From NCBI GenBank assembly GCA_036667875.1, contig JAVWTD010000017.1, positions 1-22,713 on the forward strand: DNA of 22,713 nt, written 5' to 3'. Below are positions 7,176 to 14,099 of this stretch, one piece after another. The stretch's first letter is position 1, and the number at the start of each line of letters is the position of its first letter. The notes beneath the pieces are model-generated. The model was not told the origin of the DNA. It was given only the letters and a program-made list of their open reading frames with translations, and searched no databases. Both the position numbers and the translations under genes were made by a program. Origin of the DNA: CAJGDV01 sp036667875 (lineage in GTDB: Bacteria; Bacillota_I; Bacilli_A; RF39; UBA660).

Positions 7176-7375
7176 TCTTCTTTATTAATTACTGTTTTAC
7201 CTTTGTATGTACCACATGCAGCACATACTCTGTGTGGTCTAACGTTTGCTCCACATTTTGGGCAAGTTGTTGTTCCATTTTCACTTATTTTATAATGAGT
7301 ACGACGCATTCTTTTTCTAGTTTTACTAGTTTTTCTAAATGGTACAGCAAATAGTTGAATATCTAATTTCATCAT
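7163..7375 (-). CDS. rpmF: 50S ribosomal protein L32 with an L27-like N-terminal leader
   Basis: L32 is a small zinc-binding protein of the large subunit. The core from residue 11 is typical: VPFRKTSKTRKRMRRTHYK, then a zinc ribbon with C38, C41, C51 and C54, and VCAACGTYKGK. Ordinary L32 begins MAVPFR. Here the frame carries the leader MMKLDIQLFA directly before VPFRK. There is no alternative start codon between the two opening ATGs (7375, 7372) and the core, and AGAGGTG lies at the right distance from 7375, so the leader is genuinely encoded. The leader resembles the cleaved N-terminal peptide of Firmicutes L27 (LxLxxQFFA). It follows yceD by 16 bases in the usual yceD-rpmF operon and ends in its own terminator. 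Confidence 0.95.
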   Translation of the reverse strand: MMKLDIQLFAVPFRKTSKTRKRMRRTHYKISENGTTTCPKCGANVRPHRVCAACGTYKGKTVINKEETAA

Positions 7376-7391
7376 AATTACACCTCTTTTC

Positions 7392-7874
7392 CTATAATAA
7401 ATCTTTTAGCTTATCAAAAGCGTTAGTGACTTGTTCATCTGATTCCTCGGTTACCAATTTCCAACCATCACCAGATAGCTTCAAATCAGTAGCTTCTGGA
7501 CCAGTAACTTTTATAGGAATTTCCATTAAGATATTTTCCCATATAATTGGAAAAATATCAAGAGAAAAATCTATATTTTTTGCAATTTCTCCCATTTCAG
7601 ACATTAATTCTTTATAATCACCTGATATTTCGGTTGTAAAGTCATAGTCTACGGGTTCTAAAGTTATAGAATCTGGTAGCACCATTGTTCCTGATACTAT
7701 TAAATTTAATTCATAATCACCTAAATCATCAGTATAAATATATCCGTTAGCGGTTACATTTTTTAAATCTTTAATTTCTGTTTCTTTTAGAATTTCTGCA
7801 TCAAATTTTACTTCTTCAGTAATTTTAATTTGTTCAACAATATTTTGTTTTAATTTAGTAATATCTACAATCAT
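7392..7874 (-). CDS. yceD: YceD/DUF177 family protein encoded next to rpmF
   Basis: YceD (DUF177; YlbN in Bacillus) is a conserved small protein encoded immediately before rpmF in most bacteria and linked to rRNA or ribosome biogenesis. In plants and E. coli it is reported to affect 23S rRNA accumulation. The 160-residue product has the family's pattern: a start MIVDITKLKQ, a middle GTMVLPDSITLEPVDYDF where many relatives have CxxC cysteines that are absent here, an acidic stretch, and the DGWKLVTEES tail. I choose the ATG at 7874 because GGTGGTGA stands six bases upstream. A longer frame from TTG 7898 would place that site inside the gene. It is co-transcribed with rpmF. Confidence 0.85.
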   Translation of the reverse strand: MIVDITKLKQNIVEQIKITEEVKFDAEILKETEIKDLKNVTANGYIYTDDLGDYELNLIVSGTMVLPDSITLEPVDYDFTTEISGDYKELMSEMGEIAKNIDFSLDIFPIIWENILMEIPIKVTGPEATDLKLSGDGWKLVTEESDEQVTNAFDKLKDLL

Positions 7875-7900
7875 TTTTTCACCACCGATAAACAACAATA

Positions 7901-7929
7901 ATTATACATTAGAAATTGACAAAATGCAA
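7901..7929 (-). promoter_or_regulatory. Sigma-A promoter of yceD-rpmF
   Basis: Minus strand TTGCAT (7929-7924), 17 bases, TATAAT (7906-7901). Transcription would begin near 7894, about 20 bases before the yceD ATG. The -35 box lies within the divergent tmcAL promoter region. Confidence 0.75.
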
Positions 7930-7938
7930 GGTTTATCA

Positions 7939-7947
7939 TGATATAAT
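7939..7947 (+). promoter_or_regulatory. Extended -10 promoter of tmcAL
   Basis: TGATATAAT fits the extended -10 pattern TGnTATAAT. A TTGACA at 7916-7921 lies 20 bases upstream, which is too far for an ordinary -35 box. The predicted leader is about 40 bases. Confidence 0.6.
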
Positions 7948-7994
7948 CTATTATTTTTATAATAAAGGTGCTATCATATTAGTAGAGGTGTTTT

Positions 7995-9140
7995 ATGAGT
8001 ACAGGAATAATTTGTGAATATAACCCATTTCATAATGGTCATTTATATCATATCAATAAGATTAAAGAAATGTTTCCAGATGATGAAATAATTCTAGTGA
8101 TGAGTTCACTTTATTTAGAGCGTGGTGAGGTAAGTCTTATAAGTAAGTGGGATAAAACAGAAACTGCTATCAAATATGGTGTTGATTTAGTTATTGAGTT
8201 GCCTTTTGTTTTTTCAAGTCAAGGTGCTGATATTTTTGCAAAAGGGGCAATAGAAATTCTTAATAGTTTATTTGTTGATAGACTTGTTTTTGGAAGTGAA
8301 ATAAATGACATTAATCTTTTGAAAAACTTGGCTAATATTCAAATAGATAATGCTAAATTTAATGATTTGGTAAAAGAATATATATCAGAAGGAATCAACT
8401 ACCCTACTGCTGTTTCTAAGGCAATAAAGTTACTAACTAAACAAGAAATAACTGGTCCTAACGATATTTTAGGAGTTTCATATATAAAAGAGATTATTAG
8501 ATTAAATTCAAAAATTGAGCCCATTTGTATAAAAAGAACTAATGATTACCATAACTTAGATACAAGTGGAGATATTTCAAGTGCATCTAGTATTAGAAAA
8601 TTATTAAGAGAAAATAAGGATATTAGTTCTTTTGTACCTGATTCTTCTTTTCAGAAGAAAGAGTTGTTTTTTACAGAATATTATTTTGATTTTATAAAAT
8701 ATAAAATACTTTCTAATATGGATTCATTGAATATATTTCAAACTGTTGATGAAGGAATTGAAGGAAGAATTAAAAAGGCAATATTAAAATCAAATAACTT
8801 TGAAGAATTAATCGATAATATCAAGTCTAAAAGATATACCTATAATAAAATAAGAAGAATGTTGATTCATATTCTTTGTAATTTTACTAAAGAAGAAGCA
8901 CAAATTTGTAAAAATAGTGAATATATAAGAGTTTTGGGATTTAACAAGAAAGGTAAAAACTTTTTAAATCAAGTTAAAAAGAAATCTATTTTACCTATTA
9001 TAACGGGATATTCTAATATTGATAGTAAAATATTGGATATAGAATTTAGGGTTAGTTCAATTTATTATATGGTTTCTAAAGAAAAAAATAAGAGTCAATT
9101 AATTGATATGGAGTATAAACATTCTCCGATTATCAAATAA
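7995..9140 (+). CDS. tmcAL: tRNA(Met) cytidine acetate ligase TmcAL (YlbM family)
   Basis: TmcAL forms N4-acetylcytidine at the wobble position of elongator tRNA(Met), using acetate and ATP through an acetyl-adenylate. The 381-residue product begins STGIICEYNPFHNGHLYHI, containing the HxGH-type nucleotidyltransferase motif at H13-N-G-H16. Other family segments follow: VMSSLYLERGE, KWDKTETAIKYGVDLVIELPF, GPNDILGVSYIKE and SGDISSASSIRKLL. Length and order match Bacillus YlbM. Its position divergent from yceD-rpmF matches the Bacillus ylbM / ylbN-rpmF neighbourhood. AGAGGTG lies five bases before the ATG. It converges on pyk with a 12-base gap and a T tract, without a clear hairpin. Confidence 0.93.
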   Translation: MSTGIICEYNPFHNGHLYHINKIKEMFPDDEIILVMSSLYLERGEVSLISKWDKTETAIKYGVDLVIELPFVFSSQGADIFAKGAIEILNSLFVDRLVFGSEINDINLLKNLANIQIDNAKFNDLVKEYISEGINYPTAVSKAIKLLTKQEITGPNDILGVSYIKEIIRLNSKIEPICIKRTNDYHNLDTSGDISSASSIRKLLRENKDISSFVPDSSFQKKELFFTEYYFDFIKYKILSNMDSLNIFQTVDEGIEGRIKKAILKSNNFEELIDNIKSKRYTYNKIRRMLIHILCNFTKEEAQICKNSEYIRVLGFNKKGKNFLNQVKKKSILPIITGYSNIDSKILDIEFRVSSIYYMVSKEKNKSQLIDMEYKHSPIIK

Positions 9141-9152
9141 CTCTTATTTTTT

Positions 9153-10562
9153 TTATATTTGTTCTATTTTTAAGAAGTTTGTTGTTTTTTCATTATTTTG
9201 TAAGTGGAATCCACCTGTAATAATAATGTTATCTCCATCTTTTAAATTTAACATTTCACATGCTTTGTCTTTTGCTGTTGCTATTATTTCATCAGTTGTT
9301 TTGTAAGGTGTTACTAAAACTGGGTATACTCCCCAACTTAATGCTAATGAGCGAACAACATTAGTTGTTGGACATGTTGCTATAATAATATTTTTAGGTT
9401 TAAGATTACTAATTTTATTAGCACTATAACCAGACATAGTACATGTAACAATTGCTTTTGTTTCTAATGATTCTGAACATGATACTACACTTTCTGCTAT
9501 AGCTTCTGTTGTATCTTGTTTTCTTTTGTTTTCAAATACATAGTCATAATCATAGTATTTTTCTGTGTTTTCACAAATATCTGCCATAAAGCGTACTACA
9601 TCTACTGGAAATTTACCCATCGTAGTTTCACCTGATAACATTACGGCGTCAGTTCCATCTAATACTGCGTTTGCAACATCACTTACTTCAGCTCTTGTTG
9701 GTCTAACATTTTTTTTCATTGATTCTAGCATTTCAGTTGCTACAATAACAGTTTTTCCATATTCACGACATTTTTCAATGATCATTTTTTGGAAAATTGG
9801 AAGTTGTTCCATTGGAACTTCTACACCAAGGTCACCACGAGCAACCATTATTCCATCTGATTCTTCAATTATTGAATCAAGGTTATCTACTCCGGTTGTA
9901 CTTTCAATTTTAGAGATAATTTTCATATCTTCACGATTAAATTTTTTAAGAATTTCTTTAGCTGCTAAAACGTCTTCTTTTGTTGAGACGAAAGAAAGTG
10001 CTATAAAGTCTCCTTCGTGTTGACAAGCATAAATTATGTCTTCTTTGTCTTGTTCACTAATAAACGGAATATCTAAGTGAGCTCCTGGAACATTTAAAGA
10101 TTTTTTGTTTCCTAATATTCCACCTGAGATAATTTTACAAGTAACTCCGTCTTCTTCTTTTGAAATTACTTCTATTTTCATTAATCCATTTTCTAATAAT
10201 ATTACAGAACCAACTTCTAGTGAATCGATTGCTTGAGGATGATTTACTGAAAATCTTTGTTCATCTCCAAGAATATTTTCTTTTACTACTCTAATTGTTT
10301 TTCCTTCAGTTAAAGTGATTTCCCCATTTTTAACCATTCCATTTCTGAATTCAGGTCCTTTTGTATCATAAAGAATAGCGATGTTTTTCCCTGTTATTTC
10401 TCTTACTTCTTTAACAGATTTAACTACAGCAATTCTTTCTTCTAGTGTTGCGTGTGAAAAATTAATACGAGCTACGTTCATACCAACTTCTACCATTTTT
10501 GTCATTACTTCGACTGGACAACTAGCTGGTCCAATACTACAGATTATTTTTGTTTTTTTCAT
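9153..10562 (-). CDS. pyk: Pyruvate kinase
   Basis: Pyruvate kinase converts phosphoenolpyruvate and ADP to pyruvate and ATP, the last step of glycolysis. The 469-residue product matches the length of enzymes with A, B and C domains only. It lacks the extra C-terminal PEP-utiliser-like domain of Bacillus pyruvate kinase (about 585 residues). Visible motifs: KIICSIGPAS, R32 in ARINFSH, DTKGPEFR, the catalytic lysine and metal ligand K218 and E220 in ISKIEST, D244 in VARGDLGVEVP, VATEMLESM, and RAEVSDVANAVLDGTDAVMLSGET. The C domain ends GDNIIITGG. GGAGGAA precedes the ATG at 10562, and a promoter lies between this gene and mutM, so pyk can be transcribed alone. No phosphofructokinase gene is adjacent. 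Confidence 0.97.
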   Translation of the reverse strand: MKKTKIICSIGPASCPVEVMTKMVEVGMNVARINFSHATLEERIAVVKSVKEVREITGKNIAILYDTKGPEFRNGMVKNGEITLTEGKTIRVVKENILGDEQRFSVNHPQAIDSLEVGSVILLENGLMKIEVISKEEDGVTCKIISGGILGNKKSLNVPGAHLDIPFISEQDKEDIIYACQHEGDFIALSFVSTKEDVLAAKEILKKFNREDMKIISKIESTTGVDNLDSIIEESDGIMVARGDLGVEVPMEQLPIFQKMIIEKCREYGKTVIVATEMLESMKKNVRPTRAEVSDVANAVLDGTDAVMLSGETTMGKFPVDVVRFMADICENTEKYYDYDYVFENKRKQDTTEAIAESVVSCSESLETKAIVTCTMSGYSANKISNLKPKNIIIATCPTTNVVRSLALSWGVYPVLVTPYKTTDEIIATAKDKACEMLNLKDGDNIIITGGFHLQNNEKTTNFLKIEQI

Positions 10563-10594
10563 GATTTTGTTCCTCCATATAAAATTATTTTTTT

Positions 10595-10623
10595 ATTATA
10601 ACATGTTAGTGTATAAAATACAA
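10595..10623 (-). promoter_or_regulatory. Sigma-A promoter of pyk
   Basis: Minus strand TTGTAT (10623-10618), 17 bases, TATAAT (10600-10595), with TG one base before the -10 box (TGTTATAAT). It sits in the 63-base gap after mutM and gives a leader of about 27 bases. Confidence 0.75.
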
Positions 10624-10625
10624 CA

Positions 10626-11447
10626 CTATTTTTGACACTTTGGGCAATAATAAGTTCCTCTTGTACCGACAGAAATTTTTTCGATAATTGAATTACATTT
10701 TGGACAGTTGCTTCCTTTTTTGTTATGAACAAGAAGATTTTGTTGAAATCTTCCATGAACTCCATCACTAGAGGTGAAACTTCTTATAGTAGTTCCTCCA
10801 TCGATTATTGCTTGTGAGAGTACTTCTTTTGTGAATTTAATTATATTTTCTAAGTCTTTTTCTTTAAGATCACAGACTCTTTTATTTGGATTTAAAAGGC
10901 ATAAAAATAGTATCTCGTCAGCGTAAATATTTCCTATTCCTGCAATAATAGTTTGGTCTAGCAATGCGGTTTTAACTGCAGTTTTTTTGTTTTTGAATTG
11001 ATCGTATAAATAAAATTTATTAAGCTTATTATCAAAAGGTTCGAGTCCTATTTCACTTAATGGTTTTACTTTATTTATTTTTTCTTTTTCTATTAAATGC
11101 ATTTTTCCGAATTTTCTTGTATCTTTATATCTTAGTTCTGTTTCGTCTTCAAATGTAAATATTACGTGTTCGTGTTTTTCTTTGTAGTCTCCTTTTTTTC
11201 GGATATTATATTTTCCTTCCATTCTTAAATGGCTTAGTAAATAGTAGTCATCCAAAACAAATAGTAACCACTTGCCTCTTCTTGTTATATCATTTATTGT
11301 TTGGTTTTTAATTTTTGCTATAAATTCATTGGAACTCATATTTTCTATAATATCGGCATAATAAATTTTTGTTTCAATTATTTTTTTGTTTATTATGATT
11401 TTTTTTAATGTTTCTTTTACTGTTTCTACTTCTGGTAATTCTGGCAT
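10626..11447 (-). CDS. mutM: Formamidopyrimidine-DNA glycosylase (MutM/Fpg)
   Basis: MutM removes oxidised purines such as 8-oxoguanine and nicks the abasic site by beta and delta elimination. The 273-residue product shows the full family pattern: MPELPEVETV with the catalytic proline P2 and E3, the conserved lysine K59 in RRGKWLL, LSHLRMEGKY, DTRKFGKMHLI, GIGNIYADEILF and the C-terminal zinc finger with C248, C251, C268 and C271 around GTRGTYYCPKC. P2 must become the N terminus, so the start at 11447 is certain. GGTGTGA lies upstream. It precedes pyk on the same strand. In many Firmicutes mutM sits next to polA or coaE, and neither is here. Confidence 0.96.
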   Translation of the reverse strand: MPELPEVETVKETLKKIIINKKIIETKIYYADIIENMSSNEFIAKIKNQTINDITRRGKWLLFVLDDYYLLSHLRMEGKYNIRKKGDYKEKHEHVIFTFEDETELRYKDTRKFGKMHLIEKEKINKVKPLSEIGLEPFDNKLNKFYLYDQFKNKKTAVKTALLDQTIIAGIGNIYADEILFLCLLNPNKRVCDLKEKDLENIIKFTKEVLSQAIIDGGTTIRSFTSSDGVHGRFQQNLLVHNKKGSNCPKCNSIIEKISVGTRGTYYCPKCQK

Positions 11448-11476
11448 TTCACACCAACTTTCTTTTTAGAGTTATT

Positions 11477-11485
11477 ATTATAGCA
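11477..11485 (-). promoter_or_regulatory. Extended -10 promoter of mutM
   Basis: Minus strand TGCTATAAT fits TGnTATAAT. No good -35 box is present. The leader would be about 23 bases. It is back to back with the promoter of the binding-protein gene. Confidence 0.6.
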
Positions 11486-11502
11486 CATTTTTTATTGTTA
11501 CA

Positions 11503-11520
11503 TATAATATTTTTGAAAGG
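11503..11520 (+). promoter_or_regulatory. Likely promoter and ribosome binding site of the interrupted binding-protein gene
   Basis: TATAAT (11503-11508), seven bases, AAAGGA (11516-11521), then the TTG start at 11532. No clear -35 box is present. Transcription would start close to the ribosome binding site. Confidence 0.4.
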
Positions 11521-11531
11521 AATGATTTTTT

Positions 11532-11975
11532 TTGAAAAAATATTTTTATATAGTTTTCTTAATTATTATTATAGCCGTGGGAGTTATCTTTATTCCTAAA
11601 AAGGATAATAAATTAATCAAAGTTCGTGTTGCAGAAGTTACTCATAGTGTGTTCTATGCACCTTGGTATGTTGCAATCGAGAATGGTTATTTTAAGGATG
11701 AGGGTTTAGATGTTGAACTAATTCTAACTCCTGGGGCTGATAAGGTTGCTGCGGCAGTTTTATCTGGGGATGTAGAAATTGGACTATGTGGACCTGAAGC
11801 TACAATTTATATTTATGATGCCAAGGAAAAAGATTATTTAATAAATTTTGCTGGTTTGACAAAAAAAGATGGTAGCTTTTTAGTATCTAGAAAGAAATAT
11901 AAGAAATTTTCTTTAAATGATTTAAAAGGAAAGACTGTAATTGGGGGGCGTGCAGGAGTGAGTGTTTTAGATTAA
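11532..11975 (+). CDS. ABC transporter substrate-binding protein (NMT1/ThiY-like), 5' part of an interrupted gene
   Basis: This frame encodes the first 141 residues of a NitT/TauT-type binding protein, then five or six codons from the inserted element (VSVLD, stop). A membrane helix at about 4-21 without lipobox cysteine should anchor it. The family pattern follows: VRVAEVTHSVFYAPWYVAIENGYF, EGLDVELILTPGADKVAAAVLSGDVEIGLCGPEA and DLKGKTVIGGRAG. Homologs are about 320 residues and continue GGMPEMT, which is exactly where the fragment at 19857-20411 resumes in frame. Start is TTG with AAAGGA upstream. An ATG at 11522 is out of frame. The truncated product lacks the second lobe and should not bind substrate. 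Typical substrates of relatives are thiamine pyrimidine precursors, riboflavin, nitrate or sulfonates. The actual one is unknown. Confidence 0.88.
   Translation: MKKYFYIVFLIIIIAVGVIFIPKKDNKLIKVRVAEVTHSVFYAPWYVAIENGYFKDEGLDVELILTPGADKVAAAVLSGDVEIGLCGPEATIYIYDAKEKDYLINFAGLTKKDGSFLVSRKKYKKFSLNDLKGKTVIGGRAGVSVLD
11938..11973. other. attL: left junction of the inserted element
   Basis: Host sequence ending GGGCGTGCA meets GG (11955-11956) and then the element end AGTGAGTGTTTTAGATT (11957-11973). GCAGG at 11952-11956 is repeated directly at 19875-19879. The element arm is an imperfect inverted copy (12 of 17) of the arm at the right junction. Confidence 0.8.
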
Positions 11976-12850
11976 TTATTTAAAAATCTATTCCACTTCC
12001 AGATGGTATTTGGTTTTACTGATTTATAGTATTTTTCTATTATTTCACTAATCAATTTTTCTTTTTTATAAATTGGAGTGTTTTGATGATAACTTTCTTC
12101 ATTAATAGTTGTTCTTGTTGTCATTTCTTCAAATGTAGATGCAATGTCTTCAAATTTATTTGTTTCTGCATAATGATTTATAAAATAAATATTTTTTATA
12201 TCGGTTTTTTCACTATATACGAAAGAGTCATCAAAATTTCCGTATTTAAAGTTTAATGGATTAAATTTTTCCCATTCTACAAATGGATCATTTGGCCAGG
12301 CTATTTCCTTAATATATCCATGGATATAATGCATTATTTCATGGTGTACTGTTCTATAAAAGAAACCGTCTGTTGTTAAGGTAATTTTAATATCGTTTCT
12401 TTTTTCTAAGTCTGTTAGTCCTGCAAAAGTTCCTCCTGCGTTATCTATCAAATAAATGGTTAGTGGCATTGAATTATTCTTCATTTCATAAAAGAATGTG
12501 CTTGGATAGTAAGATAGTACTGTATCAAGATAATCAAGATATTGAGTGATTATTGTATCGTCCATTAAATAAACAGGTTTAATATTTTTGGGTAAGTATT
12601 GAAATTCGTCTTTGTATTCTATTCTAACGCCATACTTATTTTGCATTTCTTTTCTTTTGTTGTTATTGATGTCTTTTTGTGTGAGAGTAGACAATGTTTT
12701 TGTTTTTTTATTTACAAATTTTGGGGAACTATTAATAATAGATAAGACATTGTTATAGTTTTTTGGTTTATTTAATGTTTTTACAACTAATCCAAATGAT
12801 AAAATATATATAATAAAGAAGAACAAAAAATATAATATAGTTTTTTTCAT
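11972..12850 (-). CDS. Putative membrane-anchored zinc metalloprotease
   Basis: The 292-residue product has an N-terminal hydrophobic helix (about 4-24), so the rest should lie outside the membrane. The zinc motif HExxH is visible as H170-E171-I-M-H174 in TVHHEIMHYIHGY. A likely third ligand is in NKFEDIASTFEEM (E234, followed by D235 and E241), the arrangement seen in gluzincin-like secreted peptidases of Firmicutes. The middle part (about 90-165) with LDYLDTVLSYYP and TIYLIDNAGGTFAGLTD is typical of the domain before such a site. I do not recognise a named family. Its stop codon lies 16 bases from the left junction and falls within the element's attachment arm. AGGTGA precedes the ATG, and it is divergent from the recombinase gene. 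Confidence 0.65.
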   Translation of the reverse strand: MKKTILYFLFFFIIYILSFGLVVKTLNKPKNYNNVLSIINSSPKFVNKKTKTLSTLTQKDINNNKRKEMQNKYGVRIEYKDEFQYLPKNIKPVYLMDDTIITQYLDYLDTVLSYYPSTFFYEMKNNSMPLTIYLIDNAGGTFAGLTDLEKRNDIKITLTTDGFFYRTVHHEIMHYIHGYIKEIAWPNDPFVEWEKFNPLNFKYGNFDDSFVYSEKTDIKNIYFINHYAETNKFEDIASTFEEMTTRTTINEESYHQNTPIYKKEKLISEIIEKYYKSVKPNTIWKWNRFLNN

Positions 12851-12854
12851 TTTC

Positions 12855-12903
12855 TCACCTACTATGATAATTATAACATAATTGACATATATTTAGTAGG
12901 TGA
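12855..12903. promoter_or_regulatory. Divergent promoter region with a 10-base inverted repeat
   Basis: TCACCTACTA (12855-12864) and TAGTAGGTGA (12894-12903) are perfect inverted copies separated by 29 bases. Each contains the ribosome binding site of one of the two divergent genes. Between them lies a minus-strand extended -10 box TGTTATAAT (12878-12870) for the metalloprotease gene and a plus-strand TATATT (12888-12893) for the recombinase gene. Confidence 0.55.
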
Positions 12904-12908
12904 TCGCT

Positions 12909-13985
12909 ATGAAATATGCTGCACTATACATTCGCTTATCAGTTAATGATCCTAAATGTGAAAGTATAAATAATCAAAAATATCTTCTTATAGAATATTG
13001 TAGAATCCATGAATTCCAAGTTTATGATATTTATATTGATAACGGATATACTGGCACTAATTTTAAAAGACCCGAATTTAATCGTCTTCTTAATGATTTT
13101 AAAAATTTTGATATTATTATTACTAAAGATTTTTCTCGTTTAGGAAGGGATTATATAGAAACAGGAAAATATATTGAAAAAGTTTTTCCAGAAAACAATA
13201 AAAGATATATTTCTATTTTAGATAAATATGATAGTATTGAAGAAAATAATGATTATACTCCTTTTAAATTTATAATTAATGAAATGTACTCTAAAGATTT
13301 ATCCAAAAAAATAAGGAGTAGTTTAAAATCCAAAAAAGAACAAGGATTATTTTTAGGATCTAAGGCTCCTTATGGTTATAGTAAATCTAATTATGATTTA
13401 CTAATAAATAATGAGGAGTGTAAAGTAGTAAAAAAGATATATAGTCTTTATTTAAAAGGGTATAATTGTAATAAAATAGCAAGATATCTTTCGGAATTAC
13501 ACTATTTTACACCGTCAAAAAAAGAAAAGTGGTCGTCAAAAACAGTAAACGACATTCTTCATAATCAAACATATATTGGTGATTTAGTTCAAGGAAAGAA
13601 AAAGAGAATAAGTCACAAATGTAAATATGAAATAAAAATCCCTAAAGAAGATTATATTATTGTAAAGAAAAAACATACTCCTATAATTAGTGAAAAAGAT
13701 TTTATAAAAGTTCAAAAAAAAATGGAAGAATCAAAGAAAATAAGACCAGTATTTAAATATGATGGTTCATTATATTGCAAAGAGTGTGGACATAAAATAT
13801 CCATTCTATATAATAATAAAAGAAATAAAGCTTATTTATCATGCTCTTACTATAGGAAAACAAAAAAATGTACACCACACTCTATGAATTATAACTGTTT
13901 ATTAGAGAAAATAACTGATGATGAATTAATAGAAAAAATTATAATTGACAAAGATAGAAATATTGAGATAAAAAAAAGAGAATAA
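12909..13985 (+). CDS. Large serine recombinase (short form, coiled-coil segment apparently missing)
   Basis: Large serine recombinases cut both DNA duplexes at attachment sites and rejoin them with strand exchange. The 358-residue product has a resolvase domain (about 3-145) with nucleophile S11 in ALYIRLS, N22-Q23, and R77/R80 in DFSRLGRD, then a recombinase domain (about 150-275) with SKAPYGYSK and SKTVNDILHNQTYIGD, and a zinc ribbon with C290, C293, C312 and C321. The end, DDELIEKIIIDKDRNIEI, is the usual C-terminal strand of the family, but the 60-130 residue coiled coil that normally separates it from the zinc ribbon is nearly absent, so the enzyme is shorter than the usual 450-550 residues. 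ATG 12909 follows AGGTGAT by four bases. The GTG at 12900 would overlap that site. It is the only recombinase in the element and presumably moves it. Confidence 0.9.
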   Translation: MKYAALYIRLSVNDPKCESINNQKYLLIEYCRIHEFQVYDIYIDNGYTGTNFKRPEFNRLLNDFKNFDIIITKDFSRLGRDYIETGKYIEKVFPENNKRYISILDKYDSIEENNDYTPFKFIINEMYSKDLSKKIRSSLKSKKEQGLFLGSKAPYGYSKSNYDLLINNEECKVVKKIYSLYLKGYNCNKIARYLSELHYFTPSKKEKWSSKTVNDILHNQTYIGDLVQGKKKRISHKCKYEIKIPKEDYIIVKKKHTPIISEKDFIKVQKKMEESKKIRPVFKYDGSLYCKECGHKISILYNNKRNKAYLSCSYYRKTKKCTPHSMNYNCLLEKITDDELIEKIIIDKDRNIEIKKRE

Positions 13986-13994
13986 TCTCTTTTT
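13973..13994 (+). terminator. Terminator of the recombinase gene, stop codon in the loop
   Basis: AAAAAGAGA (13973-13981), loop ATAA, TCTCTTTTT (13986-13994), a perfect 9-base stem ending in T residues. The TAA stop (13983-13985) forms the loop. Confidence 0.75.
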
Positions 13995-14099
13995 GCTAAA
14001 AAATATTTTGATTTAGGAAACGACATTTTCCTTAAAGTCCACATTATTCTGTATAAACTATATTTTAAATAGGACAATAATAATATTTTTAGCTATTAT

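Noticed and set aside
7875..7898. TTG 7898 as start of yceD
   Set aside because: It would bury the good GGTGGTGA site, which fits ATG 7874.
9120..9175. Hairpin terminator between tmcAL and pyk
   Set aside because: Only a T tract and a CAAATA/TATTTG pairing with a long loop; too weak to call.
9565..10023. 152-residue plus-strand frame opposite pyk
   Set aside because: It lies fully inside the certain pyruvate kinase gene on the other strand, has no ribosome binding site, and its composition is that of an antisense shadow.
10559..10768. Minus-strand frame across the mutM end and the pyk promoter
   Set aside because: Overlaps the zinc-finger codons of mutM in another frame; no initiation signal and no family resemblance.
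12900..12908. GTG 12900 as start of the recombinase
   Set aside because: It overlaps the AGGTGAT site that serves ATG 12909, and the family normally begins two to four residues before the AALYIR strand.
14020..14050. GGAAACGACATTTTCC near the recombinase end as a second attachment site
   Set aside because: No matching copy at either junction or elsewhere, and the split gene sets the true borders.
13889..14077. 62-residue minus-strand frame after the recombinase gene
   Set aside because: Overlaps the recombinase C terminus and its terminator, and no start signal is present. The 100-base gap to the GH13 gene seems noncoding.
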